A DNA stretch of 64,000 bases from Prostheceraeus crozeri (GCA_907163375.1 CAJQUW010016149.1:1-64000); one strand, 5' to 3'; positions 1 through 9,681 are shown, counted from the first letter of the stretch. A program made the numbers and translations. Notes: generated from the letters alone by a model not told the origin.

Positions 1-161
1 AATTAAAGAAAAAATTGCAAGAAAAACCTAAAGAAAATAAAGAACAGTTAGATGCTGTTAAGAAACAGTTAGATGTTCTTAAAGTTCAATTGAATGCTTT
101 AAAAACAGAATTAAAGAAAAGTGAGAAAAAATTAGAAGTGACTGAAAAAAAAATTAAAGTA

Positions 162-1605
162 CAGGGTGTTAGCGATCTTCCCGCGGATTTTTGAAGTCTT
201 TCATCTAGGTCACAAATATTGTGTTCATCACTCATAATATCATAGATAGCTAGGCTGGCGTTGTTCGCATGGTATATATGTAGATAGATAGCTATGATGA
301 GATAAAATTTAAAAATCATTGATATTTAAAAATCAAACTCTTCCTCCACATAACTTTAATCTCATCACTTTGAGTAAGACTATTGCAAGTGCATGTTGAC
401 TGTTGAAATGAATTACAAGGACTTGACGAACGAAGAAATTGCTTCTATAGTGTCTTTTTCCGTTACTTATAACTGCGAAAAGGCTAGGCGATTGTTTGAG
501 GAGAAATTTCACAAGACCCCACCACCAGCAAGGACATTATTGGATTGGAAGAAGAGATTCATGGAGACATTATCCGTTGTTCCACACAAGCCTATTGGAG
601 ACCACAGTGCCAGAAGAGTATCGGAGGAGAACAGAAATGCAGTCCTAAATGCATTTGGTGATGATCCAAGAACGTCTCAACGAAAAGTTGCACAAGAGGT
701 GGGAGTATCCCTGTTTACGGTGAACAAGGTATTGAAAGAAGATGGTATGAAACCTTGGAAGCTTACATCTGTCCAGGAATTGAAAGACGGTGACGAGATT
801 AATCGACTTCAATTTTGTCAATTTATCCTCGAAAGACAAAGAACCGATTCGAACTTCATACGCAAAATAAACTTCAGTGACGAAGCGACTTTTCACGTCA
901 ACGGTCAAGTTAACAGACATAACCAGTTCATCTGCGCTCATTATAATCCCCATGCTGTTGAAGAACACTTTATGAAGTCTGTCGGAATTACGTGCTGGGC
1001 GATGTTATCGCCTATTCATGGTGTGTCTCATCAAAAAATTGATAGAACAATGGACTCTGAGAAATATCTTAGCATTGTGATGGAGAAAGTTATCCCGTTG
1101 TTGACACAAAGAGGCAATCGGACTGAACTCTATCAACAAGACGGCGCACCTTCCCATTTCGCGTTAATAGTACGCAATAGCCTGAATGCTAACCTTCCAA
1201 ATCGATGGATTGGACGTTCAGGTCCAATATCGTGGCCACCAAGAAATTTCTCCTTGTGAAATTCTCCTCAAACAATCGCCTAGCCTTTTCGCAGTTATAA
1301 GTAACGGAAAAAGACACTATAGAAGCAATTTCTTCGTTCGTCAAGTCCTTGTAATTCATTTCAACAGTCAAATTGCACTTGCAATAGTCTTCCTCAAAGT
1401 GATGAGATTAAGGATATGTGGAGGAAGAGTTTGATTTTTAACTATCAAAGATTTTTAAAATTTATCTCATCATAGCTATCTATCTACATATATACCATGC
1501 GAACAACGCCAGCCTAGCTATCTATGATATTATGGGTGATGAACACAATATTTGTGACCTAGATGAAAGACTTCAAAAATCCGCGGGAAGATCGCTAACA
1601 CCCTG
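162..1605 (+). mobile_element. Tc1/mariner-superfamily element with long snap-back inverted repeats
   Basis: The element starts CAGGGTGTTAGCG and ends with its reverse complement. It is flanked by the dinucleotide TA (160-161 and 1606-1607), the target duplication of IS630-Tc1-mariner elements. The inverted arms are unusually long, about 162-515 and 1253-1605, and include the 5' UTR and the first ~40 codons of the transposase. The right arm is therefore an inverted copy of the element's own 5' end, replacing the lost 3' end. The arms differ by a few substitutions and small indels. It sits inside a Polinton gene. Confidence 0.9.
393..1259 (+). pseudogene. Tc1/mariner-type DDE transposase, 3'-truncated
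   Basis: The ORF encodes 288 residues. The N-terminal half is a helix-turn-helix region (ending near RKVAQEVGVSLFTVNKVLKE), followed by the catalytic core. The first two acidic motifs are visible as FSDEATFHVNG (about residue 161) and QQDGAPSHF (about residue 250). After SWPPR the normal continuation carrying the third catalytic residue is replaced by NFSL and a stop, exactly where the inverted copy of the 5' end begins. Without the third acidic residue it cannot be catalytic. The start Met at 393 is followed a few codons later by another possible start, MNYKDL. The protein resembles the mariner-like transposases annotated as 'Tc3-like' in arthropods; subfamily not assigned. Confidence 0.85.
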
Positions 1606-1702
1606 TACATCACACGCTACTTGCCGCAATAGATAACGTGCAACGGAAAATTAATAAAGTTATCTCGACGTTGTTGTCCATTCACAAACGTAGATCTTGA
1701 TC

Positions 1703-1743
1703 GGACCTTGTCCAGAGGCTTTAGCCGATCGGACCGAAGGTCC
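1703..1743. terminator. paired hairpins downstream of a Polinton gene
   Basis: Two short perfect stems lie just after the stop at 1700: GGAC-CTT-GTCC (1703-1713) and GGACC-GAA-GGTCC (1731-1743). Very similar stems follow the capsid gene at 3799-3867. The position suggests a 3'-end or RNA-processing role; that is inference. Confidence 0.35.
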
Positions 1744-1802
1744 TCAGGTTACTAACCAATCGTAAATATTTTTTCCCAAAAGTCAAATTTATTCCTAAAA
1801 AA

Positions 1803-2261
1803 ATGCCTATAATATGTAAACACAATCTTAAACATTTTGCTTCAAATAAAAAAATTCCTCATGAACCATCTATGAAATCTGTTTACCATTATGACAGTGT
1901 AGAAGCTATTCAAAAAGAAGGAGATGGTATATTTTCTGGTATTGGAAGTATCGTTAACTTAATTAAAAATAATAAAGATTTGATTACATCTGCTGCTAAA
2001 GGAGCAGCTGCTATAGGTAGTACAGCTAGTGCCATGTCAAATGCTGTTAAGTCTCAAAACGAATTAAAACGACTAGAAGCTATTCGTAAACTTAAGAATG
2101 ATTCTGAAGAACTAAAAAATTTAAAAAAAGTTTCAGAGGAAACAAAAATCAAAACTGCTAACATAGCTGCAGGGTCTGATAGTAAAAAGGGGAAGAAATC
2201 AGGCGTAGCCATAGAACGTTCAATTGAAGAAATAAGAGGCAATGGTCTAGCAAAATTCTAA
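1803..2261 (+). CDS. small hydrophobic-helix protein of the Polinton
   Basis: An intact 152-residue ORF begins at ATG 1803. A charged N-terminus is followed by a Gly/Ala-rich hydrophobic stretch at about residues 43-80 (GDGIFSGIGSIVNLI, then SAAKGAAAIGSTASAMSNAV). The C-terminal half is a Lys/Glu-rich probable coiled coil. It lies between the coiled-coil gene and the capsid gene, all on the + strand. Small proteins with a Gly/Ala amphipathic segment are common in Polintons and resemble adenovirus minor core or cement proteins in style, but I cannot match this one to a named family. It is one of the few Polinton 1 genes here without a visible break, so it may be younger decay or chance. Confidence 0.55.
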   Translation: MPIICKHNLKHFASNKKIPHEPSMKSVYHYDSVEAIQKEGDGIFSGIGSIVNLIKNNKDLITSAAKGAAAIGSTASAMSNAVKSQNELKRLEAIRKLKNDSEELKNLKKVSEETKIKTANIAAGSDSKKGKKSGVAIERSIEEIRGNGLAKF

Positions 2262-2263
2262 AA

Positions 2264-2404
2264 TTATATTTTAGTAAAATTTTTTTAGTAAAATTTTTTA
2301 GTAAAATTATTTAGTAAAATTATTTTGTAAAAATTTTTAGTAAAATTATTTAGTAAAATTATTTAGTAAAATTTTTTTAGTAAATTTTTTAGTAAAATTT
2401 TTCT
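2264..2404. repeat. AT-rich short tandem repeat (TTAGTAAAATT-like unit)
   Basis: About ten imperfect units of 11-15 bp built on TTAGTAAAATT fill the gap between the small protein gene and the capsid gene. Similar AT-rich iterations (TAACTTAAAATTTTT) occupy 3900-3985, before the pX-like gene. They look like expanded intergenic sequence within the element. Confidence 0.8.
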
Positions 2405-2446
2405 GTGTATGAGAAAAACAAAATAGTCAAATTATTTTTTATAAAA

Positions 2447-3790
2447 ATGTCTTCTCTTATCGAAAATAAATTTAGATTAGACGATCCTCCGTTCGTCAGT
2501 TACAATCAAAAAAAGAATGACTATATAAGAATTGCTATGAACCCGGATCTTCCAGTCGAGTAAATACTGAAGGAGATTTAATTTTTGAAGTTGATAATCA
2601 GCAGAGTTATTTATATTTACCTGATTCATTTTTACACTGTGAATATTCTTTATATAGTGATGCCAATTTTACACCACCATTACCAGATACCGATAATATT
2701 GCATTAGAGAATAATTTCTTTCCAAGATTATATTTACACAAATGCGTTTAGATGTTGCAACTCAAAATATTGAAACAATAAGTGATTCTCCAGGTGTAAT
2801 TGATACAATGCTTAGATTTGTAACAATTGGTGAAAATAATAAAAAGCATGAAATCGAAGGTTGGTTTCCTGATACTAATGATGGTATAATTGTTGATGAT
2901 TTAACTCACGCTCGAACTGATGCCGCAGGAATTGCGAAAGATGTAGAGAATATTGCAAAACATTTAAATAAAGCAAACAATAGTGCATATAAAGAAAGAC
3001 GTGAATTTAACAAGAAAAGTAAACAGACAGTTAATTGGTCATTGTCTCCATTATTCGGATATTTAGATTATGACAAAATATCATGTCAATGAAATTTTAA
3101 ATTAAGAATCCATCGTACATCAAATAATGAATTAATCTTTTTTGGTTAGACTGGAAAAAAAGCATATTTAAAAATTGATACACTGTAGACTTGAATGGTG
3201 GATTAAGCATATTACTCCTAGTTTAGAGGTTGAAACAGCTATTGCAAAAAGATTAAATACTAACAAACCAAATCCAGTAAATTTTCTAAAGCGTACTGCG
3301 AGTTCAGTCTCTTTTACTGAACAAAGATTTAACTGGCATTTCGCAAGGACATCGAATACTCCAAGATATTTATTACTAACATTTCAAAGAAATAATTCTC
3401 CAAGTTTTGATAAGAACAACTTATCTTTTTCATATTAATACAATTCGAAGTTTACAAGTTTCATTAAATCAAACCCGATATCCAATTGATCCATTAAGAT
3501 TCGATGATACCAGTAATCAATTTATGGAAGGATAAGATGCTTATAGAAATCTTTGTATAGAATTTGGAGTTGAACCACAATTAACTCCTGGAGATTGGAG
3601 ACATTTATATCCAATTTTCTGTTTCGATTTAAGTGCACAATCAGAAGATATTATTAAAAATGGTTGTGACGTAACAATTAATATTGAAAAGAAAGATTCC
3701 ACAACTTCATTGATGGCTTATGGTTTATTGCAAGAAGATGTAAATTATTCTATTGAAGTTCTTAATGGGAAGATGGTAAGTCTCGGTTAG
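2447..3790 (+). pseudogene. Polinton major capsid protein, frameshifted
   Basis: Starting at ATG 2447 and reading with frame changes, one continuous ~447-residue protein is recoverable to the TAG at 3788-3790. It is somewhat shorter than typical Polinton double-jelly-roll capsid proteins. Breaks that I can place: a stop at ~2562 with a change of frame, a second change at ~2745 (before RLDVATQNIETISDSPG), and further breaks between 3092 and 3180 and between 3438 and ~3540. Recognisable features are the N-terminal third with LENNFFPRLYL, the segment ending EGWFPDTNDG, and the C-terminal block HLYPIFCFDLSAQSEDI followed by the DVTINIEKKD strand. The last block is characteristic of Polinton/Maverick capsid C-termini. 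Position between minor proteins on the same strand agrees. The gene is non-functional as it stands. Confidence 0.7.
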
Positions 3791-3798
3791 TAACCTTA

Positions 3799-3867
3799 GG
3801 ACCTTTGGCCCGATAGGCTAAAGCCCAAGACTTCGTCGATTGGTAGTAACCTGAGGACCTTTGGTCC
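3799..3867. terminator. repeated GGACC-TTT-GGTCC hairpins after the capsid gene
   Basis: Immediately after the capsid stop lie two copies of a shared block, GTAACCT(T/G)AGGACCTTTGG, at 3791-3810 and 3847-3864. Each contains a stem GGACC-TTT-GGtCC; the second, 3855-3867, is perfect. The inverse block occurs at 1725-1755 after the first gene. A transcript-end signal repeated between genes of this element is the simplest reading; function is inferred. Confidence 0.35.
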
Positions 3868-3990
3868 GATTAATTAATTATTTTTTTTCACAAGTTAAAT
3901 TTTTGATGACTTAAATTTTTCTTAACTTAAAATTTTTTCATAACTAGAATAGATTAAAATCTTTCGTAACTTAAAATTTTTTTATTAAAA

Positions 3991-4473
3991 ATGTCGGAAG
4001 CGAAAAGTAATAATAATAAAACTGTTGAATTAAAATTACGTAACATTGTTGACAAAAATACACCTAAAACTATAACGATTAACAAAAAAAAATATTACAT
4101 AAGTAAAGCAATGATAGAGAATATTCAATTATAAGAAGAAAAGAATGGCGGGATTCTCCCATTAATTCCTCTAATAATAGGTGGCATAGCAGCTGCGGGA
4201 AGTGTCGCAGGTGGGACAGCTGGTATTGTCCAAGCAGTAAATAAAAAAAAATCAGAAAAGGCTGCATTAGAAGAACAAAAACGTCATAATAGAGAGTTAG
4301 AGAAAGTTGCTAAGGCAGAAGGAGTAGTAGATAATTTTATTAGCAAATTAAAATTAGTTGATGAAGGAAAACGAGTTCTAAAAAATATTCTCCACAATGT
4401 TGATGATTTAATTGAAATTAAAGAAGCTAATGATAGTTCTGGAATATATCTAAGTCCTAGTATGATAAGGTAA
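3991..4473 (+). pseudogene. Polinton pX/mu-like minor core protein with one internal stop
   Basis: From ATG 3991 to TAA 4471-4473 the frame is open for 160 codons except for a single TAA at 4132-4134. The N-terminus is Lys/Asn-rich. After the internal stop comes a Gly/Ala/Ile-rich hydrophobic segment (GGILPLIPLIIGGIAAAG) of the type seen in Polinton and adenovirus-like pX/mu proteins, then a Lys/Glu-rich helical tail. It lies between the capsid gene and the PLA2-like gene. One nonsense change is the only visible lesion. Confidence 0.65.
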
Positions 4474-4495
4474 AACATTTATTTTATCTTTTAAA

Positions 4496-4935
4496 ATGAA
4501 TTCTACAAATTCCGAAAATTTAATTAAATTAAAAATTGCTAATTTAGATTTATTGAATTATCTCTTAAAAGTACATAAAACCTCAAATTGTCAGCATACC
4601 GGAGGTGACATACAAAAAACATTAGAAAACTTTCTTGGATTTATTTGGAGTAAATATTCAAAAGAAAAACAACTTCCTGGTCATTCGTATACCGGTGAGA
4701 TGAGAATAATAATCCAAAACCAGGTGAAGAACCAATAAATAGAGTAGATGAAGCAGCTTACAGACATGATTTAGCTTATCGAAATCATGATCTAAGTTCT
4801 CGTCATGTAGCTGATAAGAAAATGATACAAGAATTTGATAGTATTCAGAATCCTTCCTTTAGAGAAAGAATTGAAAGAATGTTTGTTAAGAAAGCTTTAC
4901 AAGCTAAAATATTGCTCGGTCAGGGTATTCATCCG
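4496..4935 (+). pseudogene. PLA2-like (parvovirus VP1-type) protein of the Polinton, frameshifted
   Basis: The ORF from ATG 4496 begins with ~60 residues ending in LPGHSYTG, then loses frame near 4700. In the next frame the sequence resumes as KPGEEPINRVDEAAYRHDLA and continues AYRNHDLSSRHVADKKM. The calcium-loop-like YTG and the catalytic HDxxY motif (RHDLAY, about 4769-4786) identify the phospholipase A2-like domain found in parvovirus VP1 and in many Polinton/adintovirus-type elements, where it is thought to help membrane passage. The C-terminal tail (RERIERMFVKKALQAKILLG) is usual for the Polinton version. There is no stop before the integrase sequence begins, so the two are fused in frame here. 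Disabled by a frameshift. Confidence 0.7.
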
Positions 4936-5790
4936 TCAGCAAATGAAACGACAGCAAAGCTGTCTGAGAGCAACGCTCGAACCTACGCGTCCGAAATTCA
5001 TAAAGAATACAGAAGGCCTAAATATTTATTGAAAGTAAAAGTATTTAATAAAGATGATATTTGGAGTGCTGATCTTATTCATATGCCGAAGGAGGGTTTA
5101 CGTACGCATTGACCGTTATAGATTTATATACACGATGCGCTTGGGTAAAGCCTTTAAAAAGTAAAAGTGGTCTATCAGTTAAATATGCGTTCGAAGAAAT
5201 CTTTAAATAAAGTAAGAGAAAGCCAAGGAAATTGTTTTTTGATAAAGGGTCTGAGTTTCACAATCGAAATGTTCAGGCACGATTTGAAACAGACGAAAGT
5301 CATCGCCAAGGCTCAGTTTATTCAACTGAAAATGCTGGAAAGGCTGTAGTAATAGAGCGATTCAACAGATCATTAAAAATATAATTTTTAAGAAATTTAC
5401 TCAGCAAGGAAATCAGAAATGGTTGAAGATATTACCAGGAGTTGTAGAAGAGTACAATAATAAAGTTCATTCTGGTATTGAAGAAACTCCAAAGAATGCT
5501 TCTGACGACCCTGATTTGATAAGAAAAAAAATATTCGAGAATAATTATTCGAATGAGAGTAATCCGAATTTGCAGAAACATAAGCCGAAATTTAAGTTGG
5601 AGATAGAGTTAGAATATCTAAGTATAAAAATAAATTTGAAAAAGGCTTTGTTGGCTACTGGACTAAAGAAATATTTGAAGTTTGTAAAATAAACCAAACT
5701 TATCCGATTACTTACGAAATCAAAGATTTAGTTGATGAAGATATCAGAGGCCGATTTTATCAAAATGAATTACAACGAAGCGAGCTTTAA
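4936..5790 (+). pseudogene. Polinton retroviral-type integrase (rve + C-terminal domain), frameshifted
   Basis: Pieces in several frames form one integrase. NKDDIWSADLIHMPKEG is the first catalytic Asp region (D at ~5065). LTVIDLYTRCAWVKPLKSKS follows a frame change at ~5100, then KGSEFHNRNVQARF carries the second region, with STENAGKAVVIERFNRSL (third acidic residue) around 5320-5375. YNNKVHSGIEETPKNA (5453-5500) is the conserved post-core block, and the C-terminal domain around 5600-5780 contains YWTKEIF. The end is the TAA at 5788-5790. At least four frame changes make it dead. It lacks a clear N-terminal zinc or HTH region and is joined upstream to the PLA2-like frame. In working elements this enzyme inserts the linear DNA and leaves a short target duplication. 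Confidence 0.8.
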
Positions 5791-5927
5791 TCTTTGGCTG
5801 ACGCTTTAGCTAGCTAGCTTCGCTTGATTTTTAGTTATCATTATTATTATTGGAACTAACGTTTCGGGAATGAAATTCCCTTATTCAATTCTAACATAAT
5901 ATCTAGAAATGGTACTCCTTTTTGTAA

Positions 5928-6329
5928 TTAAAATAAAACATAAAGACATAATTGACCACAATAAGTAGTTCCTGGTTTTTGAATTTGAAACGTATTATAA
6001 GTTCCATTTCCAAGTGTTTCTCTTACTTCAATTGTAGGTGGGAGTCCATAAGAGTCGAAATAGTAATTATCTCCATTTTTATTAGACGTACCTGCAGACC
6101 AATGTACTCCTTTTTCATCTGATGTGTGAAGATTTGTTATGAAATTGATAGTTGGAACTTTGTTCCGGGAACTGAAGGTTCCTGTTGGCTTATTTTTTAG
6201 GAATTGTAATTCGTCTCTCAACAATATGTGAAAATTCTTTATTCCCAATTGATTTGCGATTTTCTTTAGATCAAAATTTGTAGTTGTTTGCGTTCCATGT
6301 AATTTTAAAAACTCATTTATGTTGCTCAT
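5928..6329 (-). CDS. adenain-like cysteine protease of the Polinton
   Basis: The 133-residue ORF runs opposite to the capsid/integrase genes. The order of motifs fits the adenovirus-protease/Ulp1-like fold: a catalytic His in GVHWSAGT (about residue 74), an acidic partner in YYFDSYGLPPT (about residue 90), and Gln then Cys in the C-terminal IQKPGTTYCGQLCLYVLF, with the CG pair typical of the active-site Cys. It ends quickly after the Cys motif, a little shorter than usual, so it may be C-terminally clipped. In Polintons this enzyme is thought to mature capsid proteins. The frame is otherwise intact. Confidence 0.75.
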   Translation of the reverse strand: MSNINEFLKLHGTQTTTNFDLKKIANQLGIKNFHILLRDELQFLKNKPTGTFSSRNKVPTINFITNLHTSDEKGVHWSAGTSNKNGDNYYFDSYGLPPTIEVRETLGNGTYNTFQIQKPGTTYCGQLCLYVLF

Positions 6330-6451
6330 TTTATAATAAAAAAATTCTTATAGGGACCCCTAGAAGTCAGAAGGGGGTTATTGATTTAAAACTGTCCCAT
6401 AATGATGATTATCCTTACTACTTATTCGATTTTGAAATGATTTAATTTAAT

Positions 6452-6649
6452 CTAAATTAAAAAGTTACATTTGTAAGGAATCAGTTTATTAGCAGAGTTA
6501 GTGCTTTGCACATCTTTAATCAACTGCAATTCATTTCTCATCAATATGTGAAAATTATTTATTCCCAATTGATTTGCGATCTTATTTAAATCGAAATTCG
6601 TAGTTGTTTGCGTTCCATATAATTTTAAGAACTCAGTCATACCAGTCAT
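6452..6649 (-). pseudogene. duplicated N-terminus of the adenain-like protease
   Basis: Its first ~45 residues (TEFLKLYGTQTTTNFDLNKI) are nearly the same as the first residues of the neighbouring protease. It then diverges into ~20 unrelated residues and stops. No catalytic motif remains. It looks like a truncated second copy left by a tandem duplication. Confidence 0.8.
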
Positions 6650-6766
6650 TTTACATGAGATAAATTGTTTCTATTATATTCCCGTAAATGTGAAATTAAA
6701 AACAACACATGGATATTTCAATATGTATATTTACAAAAATGCGACCACACAAGTCCGCAAATATTG

Positions 6767-7091
6767 ATGTCCACACCGTGGACAACGAATTTTCGTTCTC
6801 CAGTAAAATAAAATAAAATCAGCTACTACTATTCAACTTCCTTAAAACAATCGGTTATTAACTATAATATCACAAATTCCATTAACAATATGTCCACACC
6901 TTGAACAACGAATTTTCGTTCTCCAGTAAAATAAAATAAAATCAGCTACTACTATTCAACTTCCTTAAAACAATCGGTTATTAACTATAATATCACAAAT
7001 TGCATTAACAATATGTCCACACCGTGGACAACGAATTTTCGTTCTCCAGTAAAATAAAATAAAATCAGCTACTACTATTCAACTTCCTTAA
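6767..7091. repeat. 123-bp tandem repeat array, left part
   Basis: Units start at 6767, 6890 and 7013 (exact 123-bp spacing) and each begins ATGTCCACACCGTGGACAAC. The unit contains the palindrome GTCCAC-ACC-GTGGAC and the near-palindrome ACGAATTTTCGT followed by AAAATAAAATAAAAT. The third unit is cut at TTAA (7088-7091) by a piggyBac. Units are almost identical. Confidence 0.9.
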
Positions 7092-9432
7092 CACTATAAT
7101 TACCGGAAAAAAAGTAAACCGACTTTTACCTTGTTGTCAAATTTGACACCAATGTATTTTTTGTTCTCAATCAATAGCATAAGTCATTAAACAACGGTTT
7201 TTAGCTATAAAAGAAAATGATCTAAATAATCGATTGTAATAGAGCTATAGTTGCATCAGATAGCTACCGAATCTATCAGAATTGAATGCGCGTATAGGCC
7301 TATAGGCCAATGCTAAAAAGTCCTGAATTCACTTTTTGTGAATACAAAACAAATTTTTGATCATCGCTTAACTATCTGACAATATTACGATAGAAAATCA
7401 GCTGATTGAATACAACTGTGTATTGAACGATTAACAAAAATAGAAATTTCAGAATGTTTCAACATCACAGATGCATGAGAAATGTATTCGTAGGGTCACT
7501 GTCCTGCACATGACTTACACATCACTAGCTGTGCCATTTTTCCAGTGCTACATGTACCACACGTAGATTTTTTGCAGCATATGCAGACTGATGCCGAGTT
7601 ATTTCTGCATCCTTTCCCATTGCATTTCTTCCTTTTGATTGGAACATTCTGCAGTTCAACCGGATCCACTGCCATTGCACTTGTCGGGTGAGCAGCTTCC
7701 TGACTGAGAATTCCGCAACTCGTCGATCAATTTCAGGGTGAACAATCTGCGCGATATATTTGCCTCAGTCTTCTTTCTATAGATAATCCATGAATTGATC
7801 AGTGCTATGTCCAAAATATTGGCCCAGACCGCCAGCGGCTACCGACGGGAAGCACTGTGAACACTGTACTGACATCTGGTCGAATACATCGACTCCGACT
7901 TTATTCTTATTGTAGAAATTCACAACATCAGGTTTCTTCTTTTCGGTGCCGTCAGTATTCGGTGAAGAGTGCATCGAGCTCAGAAGACAAACGTTCTTGT
8001 TTCTCTTGCCTTGATAGTTGACGAACAATACCTGGGACTCACTCTGCCAATAAAATGACGGCAGATATCTCCTAAATATGGCATGTTACTCACGTACTTC
8101 GAATCCACCCCTGCTAGCACCCAGAACTTGAGCCCATATTTGTCAGGCTTGCTAGGCATGAATGTGATCATGCTGCATCTGGTCTTCAAAGGCAACAGCT
8201 GCTCGTCGACAGTCAGATTGAAATTTGGAGTGTATGACTCGATGCAATTTATGCGGAAATTTTCAAAAACTTCCCGTATAAGTGCAAATTTATCGGACCC
8301 AACTCTTGATCGTCGTGTTGTCTTTCGATCAAATCGAAGATATTTGAGAATTTGATAAAATCGATTGCGTGACATTGTTTCTCGGAATAATTGTGGACCA
8401 TACTTTTCACTCAAAAGAAATGAAACCGGATGTGTTTTGCCATATATCCCCCGAGCATATTGTATAGCAATAAAAGACTCCAATTCATTGACGTCAATGT
8501 TGAAATCATTGTCACCGCTGAGAGATGCCATTTCTTTCGTGCATTCAACAATATGAACTAAAGTCCTCCTGTCAATGCTCTTTCGCCAAGCATCGTAAAC
8601 TGAACGAATCGGATAATTACCGGGACCAGTTCTTGCGGTGAATACATTGAGATGCAGCTCGGCCAATTCTTGAAGTAGTCATTGGAACCCATATCGTACC
8701 ATTTGGAGATTTGAAAATCGATGTTGATCATCTGTCGAATACGCAGCTAAACTCACATCACCGACTGACTCCGGAGCGGCTACAGGGTCCTCACCTTCAC
8801 TATCATAGTCACTGCCTGAGGCGTCCGAAGCCAAGTTCATCATGCGTTGATAGGCTTGCTCTGCTGCAAATCTTCTACTCATGCTCAGAAAGGTATGCAT
8901 TGCACAAGCAGTAGTATACTAGTCACTACATAAAGTATATTAGAAAACATGGGACGCACAGTATGGTGTCAGTATGGTTATATAGTCGTATGAATGTGCA
9001 TCTTGCAATTTTTGTAATTACCATGCTAAAATAACTGCGCACTGATAATTCATAGACTGCTCAATTTGTGATCCCACAATGCAAGTACAATATCTAAACA
9101 TCTCTCAAGATCAGTATTGATGCATAAATGTTAGCTGCGAAAGCCTGAATACTTGCAAGCACTGCTTTCCCTCGTTACTAAAAGTACTACTGATGTATCG
9201 AAGAGTAGTGATCCAATGGTGTCAAATTTGACACCTCGGTAAAAGTCGGCTCAAACGTCTGCCAGTGAAAATCAGTTTGATGATTGTGGACCAAACCTCG
9301 GAATCTGGCCATTTTAGTTAAATAAATAAATAAATGTCATTGGAGGAATAATGGAACTCATACGTTTTTTACATAAAACGCATGGCCTAAACATTGGATG
9401 GGTTCAAATTCGACACCATGGTAATTCTAGTG
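7092..9432 (-). mobile_element. piggyBac element 1 (decayed)
   Basis: The element is flanked by TTAA on both sides (7088-7091 and 9433-9436). Its ends are CACTATAATTACC and the inverse of CACTAGAATTACC, a 13-bp inverted repeat with one mismatch. Near each end lies a TGTCAAATTTGACA-type palindrome (about 7136 and 9219). It is inserted in the third unit of the 123-bp array; the unit continues exactly across the insertion. Confidence 0.92.
7496..8882 (-). pseudogene. piggyBac transposase, nonsense and internal deletion
   Basis: The start MSRRFAAEQAYQRMM at 8882 matches the start of the intact copy at 58592. After an acidic N-terminus a TGA stop interrupts at 8679-8681. The core then reads RSVYDAWRKSIDRRTLVHIV onward and includes the first catalytic Asp in NLTVDEQLLPLK. 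About 75-80 residues are missing near 8040, including the second catalytic Asp (GDNFFTS in the intact copy). The frame resumes as YQGKRNKNVCLLSSMH with the third Asp in VGVDVFDQM. Further frame changes lead to a Cys-rich C-terminal domain ending CKSCAGQ at 7496. Clearly inactive. Confidence 0.9.
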
Positions 9433-9436
9433 TTAA

Positions 9437-9668
9437 AACAATCGGTTAGTAACTATAATATTACAAATTGCATTAACAATATGTCCTCACCGTGGACAAC
9501 GAATTTTCGTTCTCCAGTAAAATAAAATAAAATTAGCTACTACTATTCAACTTCCTTAAAACAATCGGTTATTAACTATAATATTACAAATTGCATTAAC
9601 AATATGTCCACACCGTGGACAACGAATTTTCGTTCTCCAGTAAAATAAAATAAAATCAGCTACTACTA
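9437..9668. repeat. 123-bp tandem repeat array, right part
   Basis: The unit interrupted at 7091 continues at 9437. Further units start at 9481 and 9604. If the piggyBac is removed the 123-bp register is exact (79 bp before plus 44 bp after). The array therefore had about 4.7 units before the insertion. Confidence 0.9.
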
Positions 9669-9681
9669 CTTTTAAGTTCTT

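Larger units (their letters stand above)
3..1700 (+). pseudogene. Polinton coiled-coil (fibre-shaft-like) gene, 3' part, split by a mariner-type insertion
   Basis: The reading frame is open from base 3 and rich in Lys, Glu, Leu and Gln with heptad spacing (for example KKQLDVLKVQLNALKTEL), so it is a coiled coil. At 162 it runs into the inverted terminal repeat of a Tc1/mariner element and stops at 192-194. Beyond the element, from 1608, the same frame continues for 30 codons (LLAAIDNVQRKINKVISTLL and on) to a TGA at 1698-1700 once one TA of the target duplication is ignored. The gene was therefore whole before the insertion. Its 5' part lies outside the window. The tail-fibre-like gene starting at 63831 has a similar coiled-coil onset (QYVDTQINDLKEKY), so this may be the shaft and C-terminus of the same kind of gene. 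Assignment to a Polinton rests on the capsid and integrase genes downstream on the same strand. Confidence 0.6.

Noticed and set aside
6767-9668. CRISPR-like array
   Set aside because: Units are contiguous 123-bp tandem copies without unique spacers, in a eukaryotic context.
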